From Peromyscus leucopus (taxonomy: Eukaryota > Chordata > Mammalia > Rodentia > Cricetidae), in contig NC_051084.1 of the NCBI RefSeq assembly GCF_004664715.2, positions 59,019,334 through 59,083,333 of the forward strand: DNA of 64,000 nt, written 5' to 3'. This document shows, piece after piece, positions 47,095 to 58,169 of the stretch. A model generated the notes under the pieces. The model was not told the origin of the DNA, made no database searches, and saw nothing but the letters and a program-made list of their open reading frames with translations. The position numbers and the translations under genes are program-made. Within the stretch, counting starts at the first letter, position 1. Every line of letters begins with the position of its first letter.

Positions 47095-48100
47095 CATGTT
47101 TACTTGGGTTCTTTGGATAGTGCCCGGCCTTTAGTGGCTATTTGTGTATATCAAAACAGAGTGGATAAATATCTGAGCCTCACCCCATTTCTAGAGTAGA
47201 GGGAATGTGGTAGGGAGCCCATTGCAGCCCACTGCAGCTGGATCAGGTGAGTGAGAAATGAAAGAAAAGTAGTATTAATATCAGGTGTTTGCTCTTTTGT
47301 AACATGGTTACCAAAAGCAGCGATTGTTTTATTTTGACCTTTTCATATGGTCGTGATTCTTCTGAGTTATCATTATGTCAGCTCAGCCTGCCTCCATGTC
47401 CTGTGTTTTTCTGAGCCTTTCCGAGTTGAAAAGAATCAGGCTAGAGGTGTGAAGTTTTGCACACGTGGCCTGCACACTCCGACACGAACATGTTTGGAGG
47501 AAATAAGCACAACAGCTATCCCCCTGCTGCTGCTCTGGGTTGTGAACATCCTAAAGCTCTGTCCAAGGCTGTGTTCGGATACATAGGATACATGGTTAAC
47601 ATTTCCAGCATACAAGGCTTTTCAGTCCCTATCCTACTCAGATCCTTAACCAAGGCTCTAAGGCTGGGCAGTGGGGAACAAACCAGAGAGATGAGGGGAC
47701 CCTGTTCACATCCTATGGCCTTATCCTCCACTAAGTGCCCACCCCAGGTCCCTGCTCATCTGCAAATTTTTATTGGGCTGTGTTAGAAGCAAGAATGCCT
47801 CTGCAGATTGTTTATGTCTAAGACTCACCTCCAAGAGAATGGCTATTTAATGACTATTGATTCACTGCTTTATCACATTAAAGGAGAAAAGATTTGGCAA
47901 CAGGACTACGAAAAATTTTTGATGGGCAGGCCTCAGTGGACAGTGCTGTGTTTTCTGTGTCCTTGAGCACCCTGAGCCACAACATGCCCCATGGCTGAAT
48001 GTTCCCTTTAGTTTTTCTTCAGATGATTCACACCTGCTTGCCGTCTGTCACCAGGCAAATAGTTGAGGATGGGAAGCGGAACTTTGGCAAACTCCTGAAT
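47095..48100. other. Unique sequence, no gene seen
   Basis: No recognised repeat. Overlapping short frames at 47457-47786 have no domain-like content. Confidence 0.45.
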
Positions 48101-48107
48101 ACTGAAC

Positions 48108-48414
48108 TGTAGTGGGTAGCTGTTCTGTCTATGACCTTGAAGCGCTGCCCCTAGAGATGCAGTAGGTAACCACTCCACCTGCCTATGACCTTGAAGTACA
48201 CGCCCCTGAGGCGTGGCCTCTTGGCGACCCTTAAGACCTGAGATGCACATAGGCATTCTGCTCTCTTTGCCCCCTGGTGGGACTTGGATGCGGGACTGTT
48301 CCAGGTGGGCGGAACAGCATTCCAGAACCTGTGTCAATTCTGTTCTGTACACTGAGTTTTTCCCCTTAATAAATTCTTTGCCCTTTAAACAGACTCCGTG
48401 GATTTCTCGTTATA
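48108..48414 (+). mobile_element. Solo LTR with 6-bp target duplication
   Basis: 307 bp, starting TGTAGTGGG, flanked by exact ctgaac (48102-48107 and 48415-48420). It carries 'gcccctgaggcgtggcctct', 'gccccctggtgggacttgg' and a polyadenylation signal AATAAA near 48368, 46 bp from the end, the order expected for a rodent class II LTR on the plus strand. The right end is TA in place of CA, a single C-to-T change. No internal viral sequence remains. Confidence 0.82.
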
Positions 48415-48420
48415 CTGAAC

Positions 48421-48729
48421 AGATGACTAAGGGAAGAAGTTAGTTCTGGATGGTCAGAGTTGACTCGGTAGGACTTTCACTTCTAGGAGCTGGAAATACT
48501 GTGTAAGGCGCTGTCAAGAATCAGGACGAGAGCACGTGCACTCAAAAACTCAGGAGAAGGAAAACAGAGCTGAGTTCCATCCCAACTCCTGGGAAGGTGG
48601 TGTTTCTGACTGAGAATTAGCATAACACAGGTCTTGGTTCTTTCTTTAGCTTCCTTGCTGTTGGAAAGAACTTACCAGGAAATAATTGATTCTTCTTGTG
48701 GCTCATTATTTCTCAATAGGGAGGAAGAG
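48421..48729. other. Unique sequence, no gene seen
   Basis: No repeat or coding signal recognised. Confidence 0.45.
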
Positions 48730-48905
48730 ATAATACATATCTGTACGTAATATTGCCCTTGCATTATTCATTGTCTTTGATATTAGCACTTTCCGATGCA
48801 CTGGTCTCCTTTCAGATATAAACAAACTGTAAATCCGAGTTAAATGATTTGGCCAACGTCTTCGGCTGTAAGTGAGAGGTTTCAGATTGAAACCTAGCCC
48901 TCGGA
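48730..48905 (-). mobile_element. MIR-type ancient SINE, minus strand
   Basis: 'cagatataaacaaactgtaa', 'gagttaaatgatttggcca' and 'gtaagtgagaggtttcagat' followed by 'tgaaacctagccc' match the reverse complement of the MIR core ('cagatgaggaaactgag...gttaagtgacttgccca...gattcgaaccc'). Confidence 0.6.
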
Positions 48906-49555
48906 GCATAATGGGTAAAAATAGAAGCCTTGGTGGGGAAGAGGTTAAATCGATCCAGTTTCTAAAACCGTAGTACCTGGCCTGCAAGGTACGTGGTTAA
49001 GAGAAAGAAAAGAAGGGTTCCCTAAGACATAATAATGCTTGTGTATGCATCTGGCATGTCTTAAATTATGCACAGAGAACTGGTGAGCATCAGTAGCCCT
49101 TGGAGGATGAGGTGAATGTAGCATACATAAGAAACACACTCAAGTTTCAGGTTGTTGGGTGGTTAGTGCCAGTCCATGAGAGTGTGCATGGCCTACCTGA
49201 CCCCAGCTTTTCTACGAATGTGTCTGTTTGTCTGTCCTTTTTCTATTCCCTCCCTAGCCTTCATACGGTTTCCAAAACCAAGGTGCCTGGTGCTGGTTAT
49301 GTGTTATACCTTCTATTGTCATCTGAGAACTGTTTCTACCAGCAAAAATTCATTCTACTAAGTAGTTAGCAGGAATATTGATTTCAGATAATGATATTTA
49401 ATGAATGTTTACAATTCAAAAATTTCCCTCTTCGTCGAGACTAGGAGGAAGCTGGCCTCAAGCATGGCTGCTCTGATCACCATTAATGTTGGTGCGTGCT
49501 TGCCTCGCTTGTTGGAGTCTGTTAATCTTACTGTAAACATTTCCTTCCTCTTTTT
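48906..49555. other. Unique sequence, no gene seen
   Basis: No repeat family recognised. Short frames show no domain. Confidence 0.45.
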
Positions 49556-49571
49556 AAGAACAATCCATCTC

Positions 49572-49719
49572 GGCCAGGCGGTGGTGGTGCACGCCTTTAA
49601 TCCCAGCACTCGGGAGGCAGAAGCAGGCGGATCTCTGTGAGTTCGAGGCCAGCCTGGACTACCAAGTGAGTTCCAGGAAAAGGCGCAAAGCTACACAGAG
49701 AAACCCTGTCTCGAAAAAT

Positions 49720-49752
<33 letters not shown>
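49572..49752 (+). mobile_element. Young B1 SINE with a perfect 16-bp target duplication
   Basis: The insertion is bracketed by identical aagaacaatccatctc (49556-49571 and 49753-49768). The body is nearly intact, from 'ggccaggcggtggtggtgca' to 'ccctgtctcgaaaaatc', with an A run of about 33 (49722-49754). The stretch 'ccaggaaaaggcgcaaagct' is the cricetid-type 3' variant. The perfect duplication and long pure tail mark it as the most recent insertion in the window. Confidence 0.97.
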
Positions 49753-49758
<6 letters not shown>

Positions 49759-49768
49759 AATCCATCTC

Positions 49769-51980
49769 AAATACATCCGATTAGATATAATATAAGCCGA
49801 GTACATTATAAAAGCGAGTTTATTCTTTTTATTTGTGTTATTGTTTTTTTCCATTTCCCTCAGTTTCTACAGCTAAGATACAAGTCCATGACATATGATT
49901 TTTTGGCTCAATCCAATTGCCATCTGGTCTCTCTCTGTCCTTAATCCTTTTCCTATTTTCTCCTGTTCCCTCCCACCAAAATGCTGTCACCAAATCCATC
50001 TTCCTGTCCCTTTGTTGGACTGTCGCTACCACCTCCAGTGCCTAAAGATCCTGCTCTGTGCCATAAGCTGTGGCTTTTCCTGTGTGTTCCTCCTCGGCTG
50101 TCTCTCCTTTGTCCTACTTATGACTGTCACATCTGCTTCATCTCCATATTCCTACTTTCTAATATCTCTAATGCTCCTACAACACCGAAATCAAACCCAT
50201 GCCATGTGTTTACCCCTCTCAACCCTTAAAATCTATTTACTTTTACAGCAATCTTTTTCAGCCTCTGCACTCACGTCCACCTATCCTTAACCAGTTCGTA
50301 AATTCATAAATGGTTATAATTACATTGTATTGTTCTGTTGATTGTATTCATGAATAGTTTTATGTCACTGCAAATCAATCCCCTCGCCCCTTTTATCCAA
50401 ACCATAAGCATGATTAAATAGTTATGCATGTATGTATTTGTCACCAAGTCCTTTCCAGGAGATGGGATGTCATAAATTTAGCATAAGACACTATCAGGAT
50501 GGTGACAGGCCATTAGAAACCTGAAAGGACACAGCACCAATTCGGCAACTGATTAACTGCTTCTCGATGGAGTGCAGGATGTAAATGAGGAATGCAGCCT
50601 GAAAACTGAATGTGTATCTTGGGCGTCAAGTTCTTGCAAATGTGCATGTAGGAAAATGTATTGTAATTGGGCAAGGGTTCCAAATTCATTACTTACTACA
50701 GAGCATAGCAGATACTAAATTGGATGGAAGAAGGACACTAAAGGAGAGATCAGAGGAAAATAAAGAGGTCTTACAGATTTGAACACCCTGTTTTTCATAG
50801 ATGTTATTTCGCAGAAGCTGTGAGACTGAGCGCATGAAAGGAGCTTGGGAAGTCTCCTTGCTTTATAAATGACATGCCTCAACTTGACAATAAATCAGTT
50901 TAGGAACCTTTTACAGAAAGAGATGTCACTATGAATTAGCTTTTACATTTTTGTCTTAAGTAGTATCATCATAAAACATTTAATCAAGACACTAAACCTG
51001 TCAAAGGTGGTGAGTAATTTAAGTCACAGAGTTTTTTTTTTTTAAATCCTTTTTTTCATGTTGCCATTTTTCCCTTTTTCCTTATATATAAATTTTGACC
51101 TGTGAATTTACCAGATCTGGTTATAGTAGCAATAACTAGAATGATAACCTCCAAATGTTGGTAACCACGTGGACTAATTAAATATTTTGGCCGGAGACCA
51201 GCATGAAACCAGCATGCCTTGTTCTAGTTTGTTCAGCCACAGGAAGGAAGTCGTTCTCAGCATGCAGCTGTATTTGTTTGTTCGTTTGCGCTCTTGCAGC
51301 TTTCTAGATATTTCTCAATTCTATGTCAAGGGTAAATAACTAAAATGATTATATGTCAGACTTCACTTACACGGGGTGAAATTTGATCTTCTTCATGAGC
51401 AAGGAGAGCTGGAAACAAAGAAGGTACATCCCGGGAGGGCCACTGGGTGCCACTTTGTCCTGGGCCGTCTCCCACTGCAGGGCCAAGCAAGCACTTACCT
51501 TCTTGACTTGCTTGGTTTCTGTTGAGAGCAGGCCCTTGTTTTCCCAGACTCTGATCTGCAGGCTGCCTGGCCGAACTCTTGCCTGCCTCAAGCTTTTCTT
51601 GCCCTGGTGACTGGTTCAGCTGGGTATCTCTGACTTTGCCCTTGAACTTAATTGTTTACTCTCTGCCTCAGTAATTACAGAGGCCTTACTCCCTGCTGCC
51701 TTCCTCTTTCTCTCTCCAACCCATTTGAACCAGGCCAGCTCTGTCTAGCCTCCCACCAGGACCTGGAGATCACACACGCAGCAAGAAGCAATGAAAGCCA
51801 GCTTACTGCTCAAGTGAAGGCACCATTAGCAGATGCTGTTTAAATTCCAGAAAATGACAAAGATCACAAAATTGTGACTCTTAGCAGTTATTCCAGTCAA
51901 GGCTAAATTGATTGAAAAGGAGGAGGAAGAACAGGAGAATAATTATCATGAAGGCAGATAGGTGGATGCCACTTCCTTTT
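49769..51980. other. Unique sequence, no gene seen
   Basis: A C/T-rich part (about 49910-50290) keeps frames open in two phases but has no domain-like content. The rest is ordinary AT-rich DNA. Confidence 0.45.
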
Positions 51981-51989
51981 AAAAACCGA

Positions 51990-52470
51990 AGTAATAAATT
52001 CCTCACTGTAGACTTCCAATAACATCTGTCGACTTAATTAGTGAGGAAATGCTTCAAGGATGAGTTCTTCCTCCAAAGTCCATTGTCTTTTTTAACAGAT
52101 GACACAACCGAGGAATAGGTGGGGAGCAGGTGTGCGATGCTCTGAGTGTTGACTTGCGTTTGGCAAAACTCTTGACTGTAGAGTGAGGCCATTAGAGGCA
52201 TTGTCAGTGAGATTGATGATGCTCCCCATTTGGAAACTGTCCTTGACAAATTTTATAAAATGTGCAATTCTTCTCCAAAGACACGCCACGAGTTGTGGCA
52301 AAAATGCAGCACACAGCATGCCCTTTTGCGGAGACAATGATTGGATTAGCTCAAGGAGGCACATCTGGATTGAATTACGACAGGTCTGAAATAATTCTAC
52401 TGAAATGTGTCACTGCAGATGGTGCACAGCCAAGTGAAAAAGAGAAGCATAAAAAAAGCTGAAAGAGAGA
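51990..52470. promoter_or_regulatory. High-complexity unique segment, candidate conserved non-coding element
   Basis: Contains 'gtcgacttaattagtgagg', 'ccattgtcttttttaacag', 'cattagaggcattgtcagt' and 'ccacgagttgtggcaaaaat' without any repeat signature, and with several isolated CpGs. Open frames exist on both strands but carry no recognisable domain. Only composition supports the call. Confidence 0.25.
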
Positions 52471-52479
52471 GAGAAGGGT

Positions 52480-53716
52480 CTCTTTAAATAATACTGTGAG
52501 CGTTTTCAGTCCTTGGACTTCCCTTTCTGTGCGGTAGGAACCTGGCTTGTTGGGGGAGGGGAGCCTTAGAGATGGCAGCTTAGTCCCAGGGCTGGAAAGG
52601 CATAAGCAATAAACTTGAATGCGGTGTGCTGTTCAAAGTGTGAGCCTTGGTGTCTTGATCTGGGCCACATTTACCATGTACATAGAAAGAAACCAAAGAA
52701 ATGCCTGCCTACATTGGGCAAGTTCTTCATTTCTTGACAATGGATAACTTAAAATGTTATTTTAAGTTGAAACCGACATAAAATGAAGTACAGCAGTAAG
52801 TTTGATGTTTATGACTAAGAAAAAGAATAACTAAACTATCTGTGTTTGCATCCACCGATTGTTCCCTAGCAGAGCCCTGTTGGTATGAATTGCCTACAGA
52901 CAGTTCCGTTGTGGCTAGAAGTATCTGGAATATTGCCAGTCTGGACAGGAGAAGCCCAAACTCAGGAGGCTCGGAGCAATCTGTAGAACCTGGGACTGAG
53001 AACCGTGTAAGGCTGGATAGATATTTCAGGTCTCTTCCTCTTTTATTCCTTACTTTCCTTTTTTCAAACAAACACAAACAAAACCTAAAACAGAGAGATA
53101 TTTGTGTTTCAGGTTTTGGATGGCTTTTTAAGAGTCACCAAGTCCATTATGTGGAAACTCCACAGGAGTCTTCAGAAGTGGTTTTCGGGTGTCCAGTGGA
53201 AGGCCTTCAGTGACAAGAAATGCCCTTTTCATCCTGTAGGAATGCCTGTTCTTCAAGGAGTGAGAGCTTGGTTTCTGAAGTCAGAAACTAACAAGGAAAG
53301 TTGGTCATCATAATCTAATTGTCATCAAATCTGATATCCTAAACATCTCACTCAGTGCTCTGTTTGGAAAGCTTTACTAGATATTCTTGATTTTAAAATG
53401 GTCTGAAGGAGACTGACTTGGCTTAGCTCTACAGGGGAAGTCCAAATCCCCTTCCAGTCAAGAGTAAAGAGTCAATGAGGTCATCCAAGTTTGTGACATC
53501 TAATTCAGTTGGGAAACATGCAGAGCTTTTGAGCCCTCCTAAAGCTGGGATGGGAAATTCTTACTTACTTTTAGGCTAGAAGCGTTGATGGTTTGAGAAC
53601 ATTTCTTCATTTGTTCCTCATTTTCGCTTTCCGTTTTCAGAGTCAGAAGGTCGCCAAATATAGGCTGTTACCTCAGAGAGAAACAATTAAAAAGCTATTG
53701 TCCTTTTCAGCAAAAT

Positions 53717-53766
<50 letters not shown>

Positions 53767-54260
53767 AGACAACCCACAGTTCTCACCCTAAAGAGATTAA
53801 GAGACAATTTATTCTGAGATCAAATTAGAGTGACCATGACCTGGGAATACAGATTTAGATTACCCCAAATTCCATGTTTCAACATGAAACAGCTTCATAA
53901 ATTTTTATCATTTTGCAGATCAAAGCAAGTCGTAAAAGAAGGCAAGTTAAAAATCCATAAGTTTGTTCATTTGGAAGGTAGTCCCAGCAAGATGGATGAA
54001 GCTTTGCTATAGGCCTCAGATGCTAGCTGATGACATTTGACATTCTTAGCTTTGGCGTTTGTGGAAGTCAGTGAACTGCTAAATTAATGGATTCCAAAAG
54101 TTGGGGTTTTGTTTGTTTGTTTGTATGTTTGTTTGTTTTTAATCTATTAGTCACAGAATGGTAATCTCTGGTAAACAGAGGTGGGCAAGGGCTATAAAAG
54201 TCACTGGAGATTAGATATTGGACTCCAGATCTGCAACATTCCAACTTCGACATATTACTT
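52480..54260. other. Unique sequence with a (CA)n microsatellite
   Basis: (CA)23 at 53720-53765. The frame at 52842-53213 (plus) is 123 codons and shows no domain. Otherwise nothing recognised. Confidence 0.45.
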
Positions 54261-54263
54261 GTC

Positions 54264-54378
54264 CTTTTTTGTTTTGTTTTGGTTTGGTTATGGTTTGGTT
54301 TTTGGTTTTTCGAGACAGGGTTTCTTTGTGTAGTGGCCCTGACGATCCTGGAACTCACTTTGTAGACCAGGCTGGTCC
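54264..54378 (-). mobile_element. B1 SINE 3' part, minus strand, truncated
   Basis: 'cgagacagggtttctttgtg' and 'tcctggaactcactttgtag' to 'ccaggctggtcc', preceded by a T/G-rich tail (54264-54318). The B1 5' half is missing. Confidence 0.85.
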
Positions 54379-54379
54379 A

Positions 54380-55300
54380 TTCTCTCTGAGGACATAGCTT
54401 CTTTCCAGGAATTCTCCTTGACATAATGTTAAGCATAAAAAAAAAAAAGCAAATTTTCCAGTTGATTTCATTATTTCAGCTGTACCCTTTCCTATAAAGT
54501 GTCGTTTTCACAAGGGCTACTTCTGCCTGTTTAATACTGCCAGCATCTTTAGCCTCAGGAGTAGAAGAACATCCTTGGGCTTTCTCGGGGTAGGGGAAGT
54601 GAACCCGGTGTGGCAAATTTCTTCTTCGCCAGTGCACACTAATAAACGAGTGCATGGGGGTAGGGGCACTCCCATACACTGAAGATGGAACCATATAACC
54701 TTACCTTGGAGATGCTTTTCCTGCCAGCACCGACTCTGCAGTGCATAGTAGAGCCACAGGATGAGGGAGCCCTGGTCCATGCTCATTAACTGTTTCATGG
54801 ACCTTGAAATGCTAAGAGCCCAACAGCTGCTTTGGCAAAAAAACGTCTGATGGAGTACTTATGGAAGGGAGCTGCCTCTCCAGCTCAAGTGCCCTCTTCC
54901 TCTGTGAAGAGAGACTCTTTCCCAGTGCAGTGAACACTTACAGGGATAAGCAGAGGAAAAGATAGAAGATGCTTAATGAAGACGACACTCAACCGTGAGT
55001 ACAGTGCCGAGAAAGAAGTGACATGTGGTCTTTGGTCACCTAGAAACGTACAGAGCATTCAGAGCTAAGTATAGAAAGTTCCTATGGACAGATTTGCAGC
55101 AATGGAATCAGATTTTGAAAAATCCCTTCATCAAAAAGGAGGATATCAAGAATCCTGGGTACTTAGGACTACTGTAACTTCTTAAAAATGAGAGAGCAAC
55201 AGAAAGCTAAGCCTCATGTGAGCAGAAATTTTAGTAAGTGTGAACAGTTTCTGAACCTAGAGGAAAGAGGGAAAGTCTATTAAAATTGATCCATTATGCT
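54380..55300. other. Unique sequence, no gene seen
   Basis: No repeat or coding signal recognised. Confidence 0.45.
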
Positions 55301-55305
55301 AAATA

Positions 55306-55386
55306 AAAGAAAGAGGAGGAGAAAGAGAGGAAGAAAAGCGGGACAAGAGAAGGAAGGAAGGAAAAAAGGAAGGAAGGAAGGATAGA
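55306..55386. repeat. Purine tract with (GGAA)n
   Basis: About 80 bp of A/G-rich sequence ending in imperfect GGAA units, directly abutting the LTR-like element at 55387. Confidence 0.9.
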
Positions 55387-55700
55387 TGTGGTGATATTTT
55401 GAGTATACTCTAACAAATAAAGCTTGTCTGAAGCTCAGAGGGCAAAGCCAACCACTAGTTAGCCATAGAGGTCAGGCAATGGTGGCACACACCTTTAATC
55501 CCAGCACTTGGATCTCATGCCTTTGCTCCCAGTATTTGGGAGACACACACCTTTAATCCCAGTATTAGGGAGGTTGAGACAGGAAGTAATATGACTGGTC
55601 AGAGAAAAGGAATATCAGGTTGAAGGAGACAGGCTCTTAGTCTTTTTGGCTGAGGAGTTGGTGAGGTAAGAGGTGGCTGTGGTTTGTTCCTTTGCCACCT
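55387..55700 (+). mobile_element. LTR-like element related to those at 10059 and 27933, truncated
   Basis: Starts TGTGGTGATATTTTGAG, then AATAAA, 'agagggcaaagccaaccac', two B1-like 'cacacacctttaatccca' blocks and the shared 'ggctgaggagttggtgagg' and 'ggctgtggtttgttcc' blocks. The right third of the family consensus is missing. The exact right end is unclear. Confidence 0.65.
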
Positions 55701-55864
55701 CAGGCTAGAGGTCTGGAGGCTCCTTGGAGAGTTGCTTCTATGAGTTCATGTTCAAAGGCTGAAGAATCTGGAGTCTGATGTCTACAGGTAAAGGCATAAA
55801 CAAACAAACAAACAAAATCCAAATAAGCAAATAAACAGCACCCCAGAAGGATGCAGTGGACACG

Positions 55865-56243
55865 TGTAGCTGGAGAGCTTCTCTCCAGGTCCCACCAAGC
55901 CCTCGCAGTTCCACAACCCACGTATAAAATAATCATTCAGATGCTTATATTATTTAAACTGTTTGGCCTAATGACTCAGGCTTCTTGTTAACTGTTTTTT
56001 TTTAATCTTAAATTAAACCATTTCTATTAATCTATAAGTTGTCACATGGTTCGTGGCTTACCAGTATCTTACATCTCGCTTGTCATGGCAGAGGCTGACA
56101 GGTCTCTCCCTCTATTTTCCTGCTCCCTCAATTCTCCTCTCTGTTAGTCCCGCCTATACTTCCTGCCTGGCTACTGGCCAATCAGTGTTTTATTTATTAA
56201 CCAATCAGAGCAACACATTTGTCACACAGAATATCCCACAGCA
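55865..56243 (-). mobile_element. Solo LTR with 6-bp target duplication, minus strand
   Basis: 379 bp, beginning TGTAGCTGG and ending CCCACAGCA, so TG...CA. Flanks are gacacg (55859-55864) and gacatg (56244-56249), 5 of 6 identical. On the minus strand it carries 'ggttaataaataaaacact', CCAAT-like 'gattggccagtagccaggc' and a purine-rich middle, the layout of rodent class II LTRs. No internal region. Confidence 0.82.
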
Positions 56244-56281
56244 GACATGTACATAGGCCAGTTTTCCTCTGTAATGTTTTT

Positions 56282-56326
56282 GGGTTGTGAGCCTAGCCTT
56301 TAACGGCTGAGCCATCTCTCCAGCCC
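56282..56326 (-). mobile_element. 45-bp micro-SINE with a 16-bp perfect target duplication
   Basis: On the minus strand it is 'gggctggagagatggctcag' followed by 'ccgttaaaggctaggctca' and 'caaccc', i.e. only the 5' tRNA-like head of a B2-type SINE with a shortcut to the end. Both flanks are cctctgtaatgttttt (56266-56281 and 56327-56342), 16 of 16 identical. The duplication supplies the A-rich junction on the minus strand. Confidence 0.93.
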
Positions 56327-56675
56327 CCTCTGTAATGTTTTTATCCCCATGGATCCAAGCCCATTGGTCAATGTTTCCCACATTCACCACAGGTGGCCTA
56401 CACTGAGTTTATTGACTCACATGTCAACTGTCTCCAAGACATACCCAGAAGCACACTGTATCAGTTTACATACAGAGCTTGCCTTAGCAGTTTTCTGGAT
56501 TCTTCTAATTCAGACAGATTGACAATCAAGATTAACTATCATAACTCTCATGGATGTTTGAGAAAGAACCATGGTTTGAAATCAAGATCGGGATACTCAA
56601 GAGAGGAATAAGCATGGATTGAAAAAAGAGCCCTTAGAGGTTAAAATGTGAATTAGCAAACAAACAAACAAACAA

Positions 56676-56790
56676 AAACCAATGTAGCTGAGTGTTAATA
56701 TGGAGGCACACACCTGTAATCTCGGCACTTGGGAGGCCGATGCAAGAGGATTGCCGGATATCAGGCAAGCTAGGGATACAGAACAAAACT
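56676..56790 (+). mobile_element. Old B1/proto-B1 SINE
   Basis: 'ggaggcacacacctgtaatc', 'tcggcacttgggaggccga' and 'aagaggattgc' followed by a degenerate right half. Confidence 0.6.
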
Positions 56791-56819
56791 CCTTCTAACT
56801 CCATGCCCTGTCCCTAGAA

Positions 56820-58040
56820 AGAGAAGACAGAGAGAAAAGAAGGAAGAAAGGGGAACAGGAGAGAGGAAGGAAGACAATATAAAGACCAAAAGACAGTCCC
56901 CAGAAGCTACCCAGACAGCAGTTGTGTGGACTTGAGCTCCCACCACAGATCTGTGGACAACAAATCAGCCATCAATGGGCACTGTTCCTGTGGCTAAAGA
57001 GCCATCACATGGCTTCTACTGCTGCTGCCTGGCGGCCCGATGCGGTATTAGTCCTTTGTCCCTCATGTCACCAGAGAATGTAATCTGATAGCATCTTGCT
57101 TCCTTCCCCTGTAGCATCTTCCACCTCTTACCCTGGGGACTCTTTGCTGCTGCCAAGAACAACTGTGACATCTTTATGTTTGTAGCCAGCAAGTGTGGAG
57201 GAGTGAAACTGTGGAGCAATCTCTGAGTAAAAATCATCCCCCAAAGAAGATGCCATTGGGAGATTACACCCCTTTTTTCCTTGAAGCAGACTGTGGTCAA
57301 AAACAAATTTCAACTTCTCTCTTAAGCTGTCCTACAGCATTTGAAGCTGTGGCCTTCTCAGGAATTCCCTCCATCCATTTTTGCTTCTCTCCCCTTCTCT
57401 TAGACTCCTGCTCTCTGTCACCATACTCTTAAGCAAAAAGATGGGTGGTTCCTTGGAAACAGTCTAGGATAGCCATCTTCAGACTGGAAGGGCTCAACGT
57501 GTCCCCAGAAACTGAATGGAAAAGACCCTTGCCTAGACAGAGCAGCATGATAATAGAATATAAAGCAAATAAAGAGAAGAATAATAGATCACTTACAAAG
57601 GGAAAAGTACAGACCAGGATCAGCACCCAGAAGCCAGTTGATAAGGATACAGCATCTCCAAAGTTTATTATCAGCCAAAGCAAATCCTTTCAATAGACAA
57701 TATCTGAGAGTCTACTCCAGCAAAACAGGCATCCAGCTGAGGAAAAGACAGTCGGGAGTCTGAACTGCCAACCTGGAAGGACAAGGAGGGGACATTGTCA
57801 AACACAGGTATGCAGAAGACAAGACACAGAGCAGAACAGGAGGTGGCCGGAAGTGAAGGGCAGCAGTGACCCGGGAAGAATCTGAACCTAAGAGTATCTC
57901 TGTTACCAAATAAAGAACTGAAGGAAAGAGAAAAGTTGAGACTTTTCTAGAAACCATTGGTAAAACTTACACCAAAAGCCATCTCAAGAGTATGAGATTA
58001 CAATATTGTATAATTTTAAATGATTTGTACAATAAAAGGA
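56820..58040. other. Unique sequence, no gene seen
   Basis: Starts with a purine-rich stretch (56815-56875). Frames on both strands at 57016-57696 are short and domain-free. Confidence 0.45.
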
Positions 58041-58045
58041 AAACA

Positions 58046-58160
58046 AATGATAATGCAACCCCAGGACTTGGGAGGTGGAGGCCAGTTCAAAGCCAGCCAG
58101 GAGTGACTTAAGGTCAGCCTAGACAACAGAGAGATCCCATCTCAAACAAAACTAAAGGAA
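58046..58160 (+). mobile_element. Old B1-like SINE
   Basis: 'ccccaggacttgggaggtgg', 'caaagccagccaggagtga' and 'gatcccatctcaaacaaaa'. Strongly diverged. Confidence 0.5.
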
Positions 58161-58169
58161 ACAAAGCAA

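Noticed and set aside
46904..47199. Glu/Arg-rich frames on plus and Leu/Ser-rich frames on minus
   Set aside because: Low-complexity translation of a purine tract.
49895..50290. 131-codon frame with hydrophobic stretches resembling membrane segments
   Set aside because: The region is C/T-rich, so hydrophobic codons are expected. An overlapping frame is equally open, and no homologue is recognised.
56282..56326. Possible tRNA gene or fragment
   Set aside because: The sequence is the tRNA-derived head of a B2-type SINE on the minus strand with a retroposition duplication. It cannot form a full cloverleaf.
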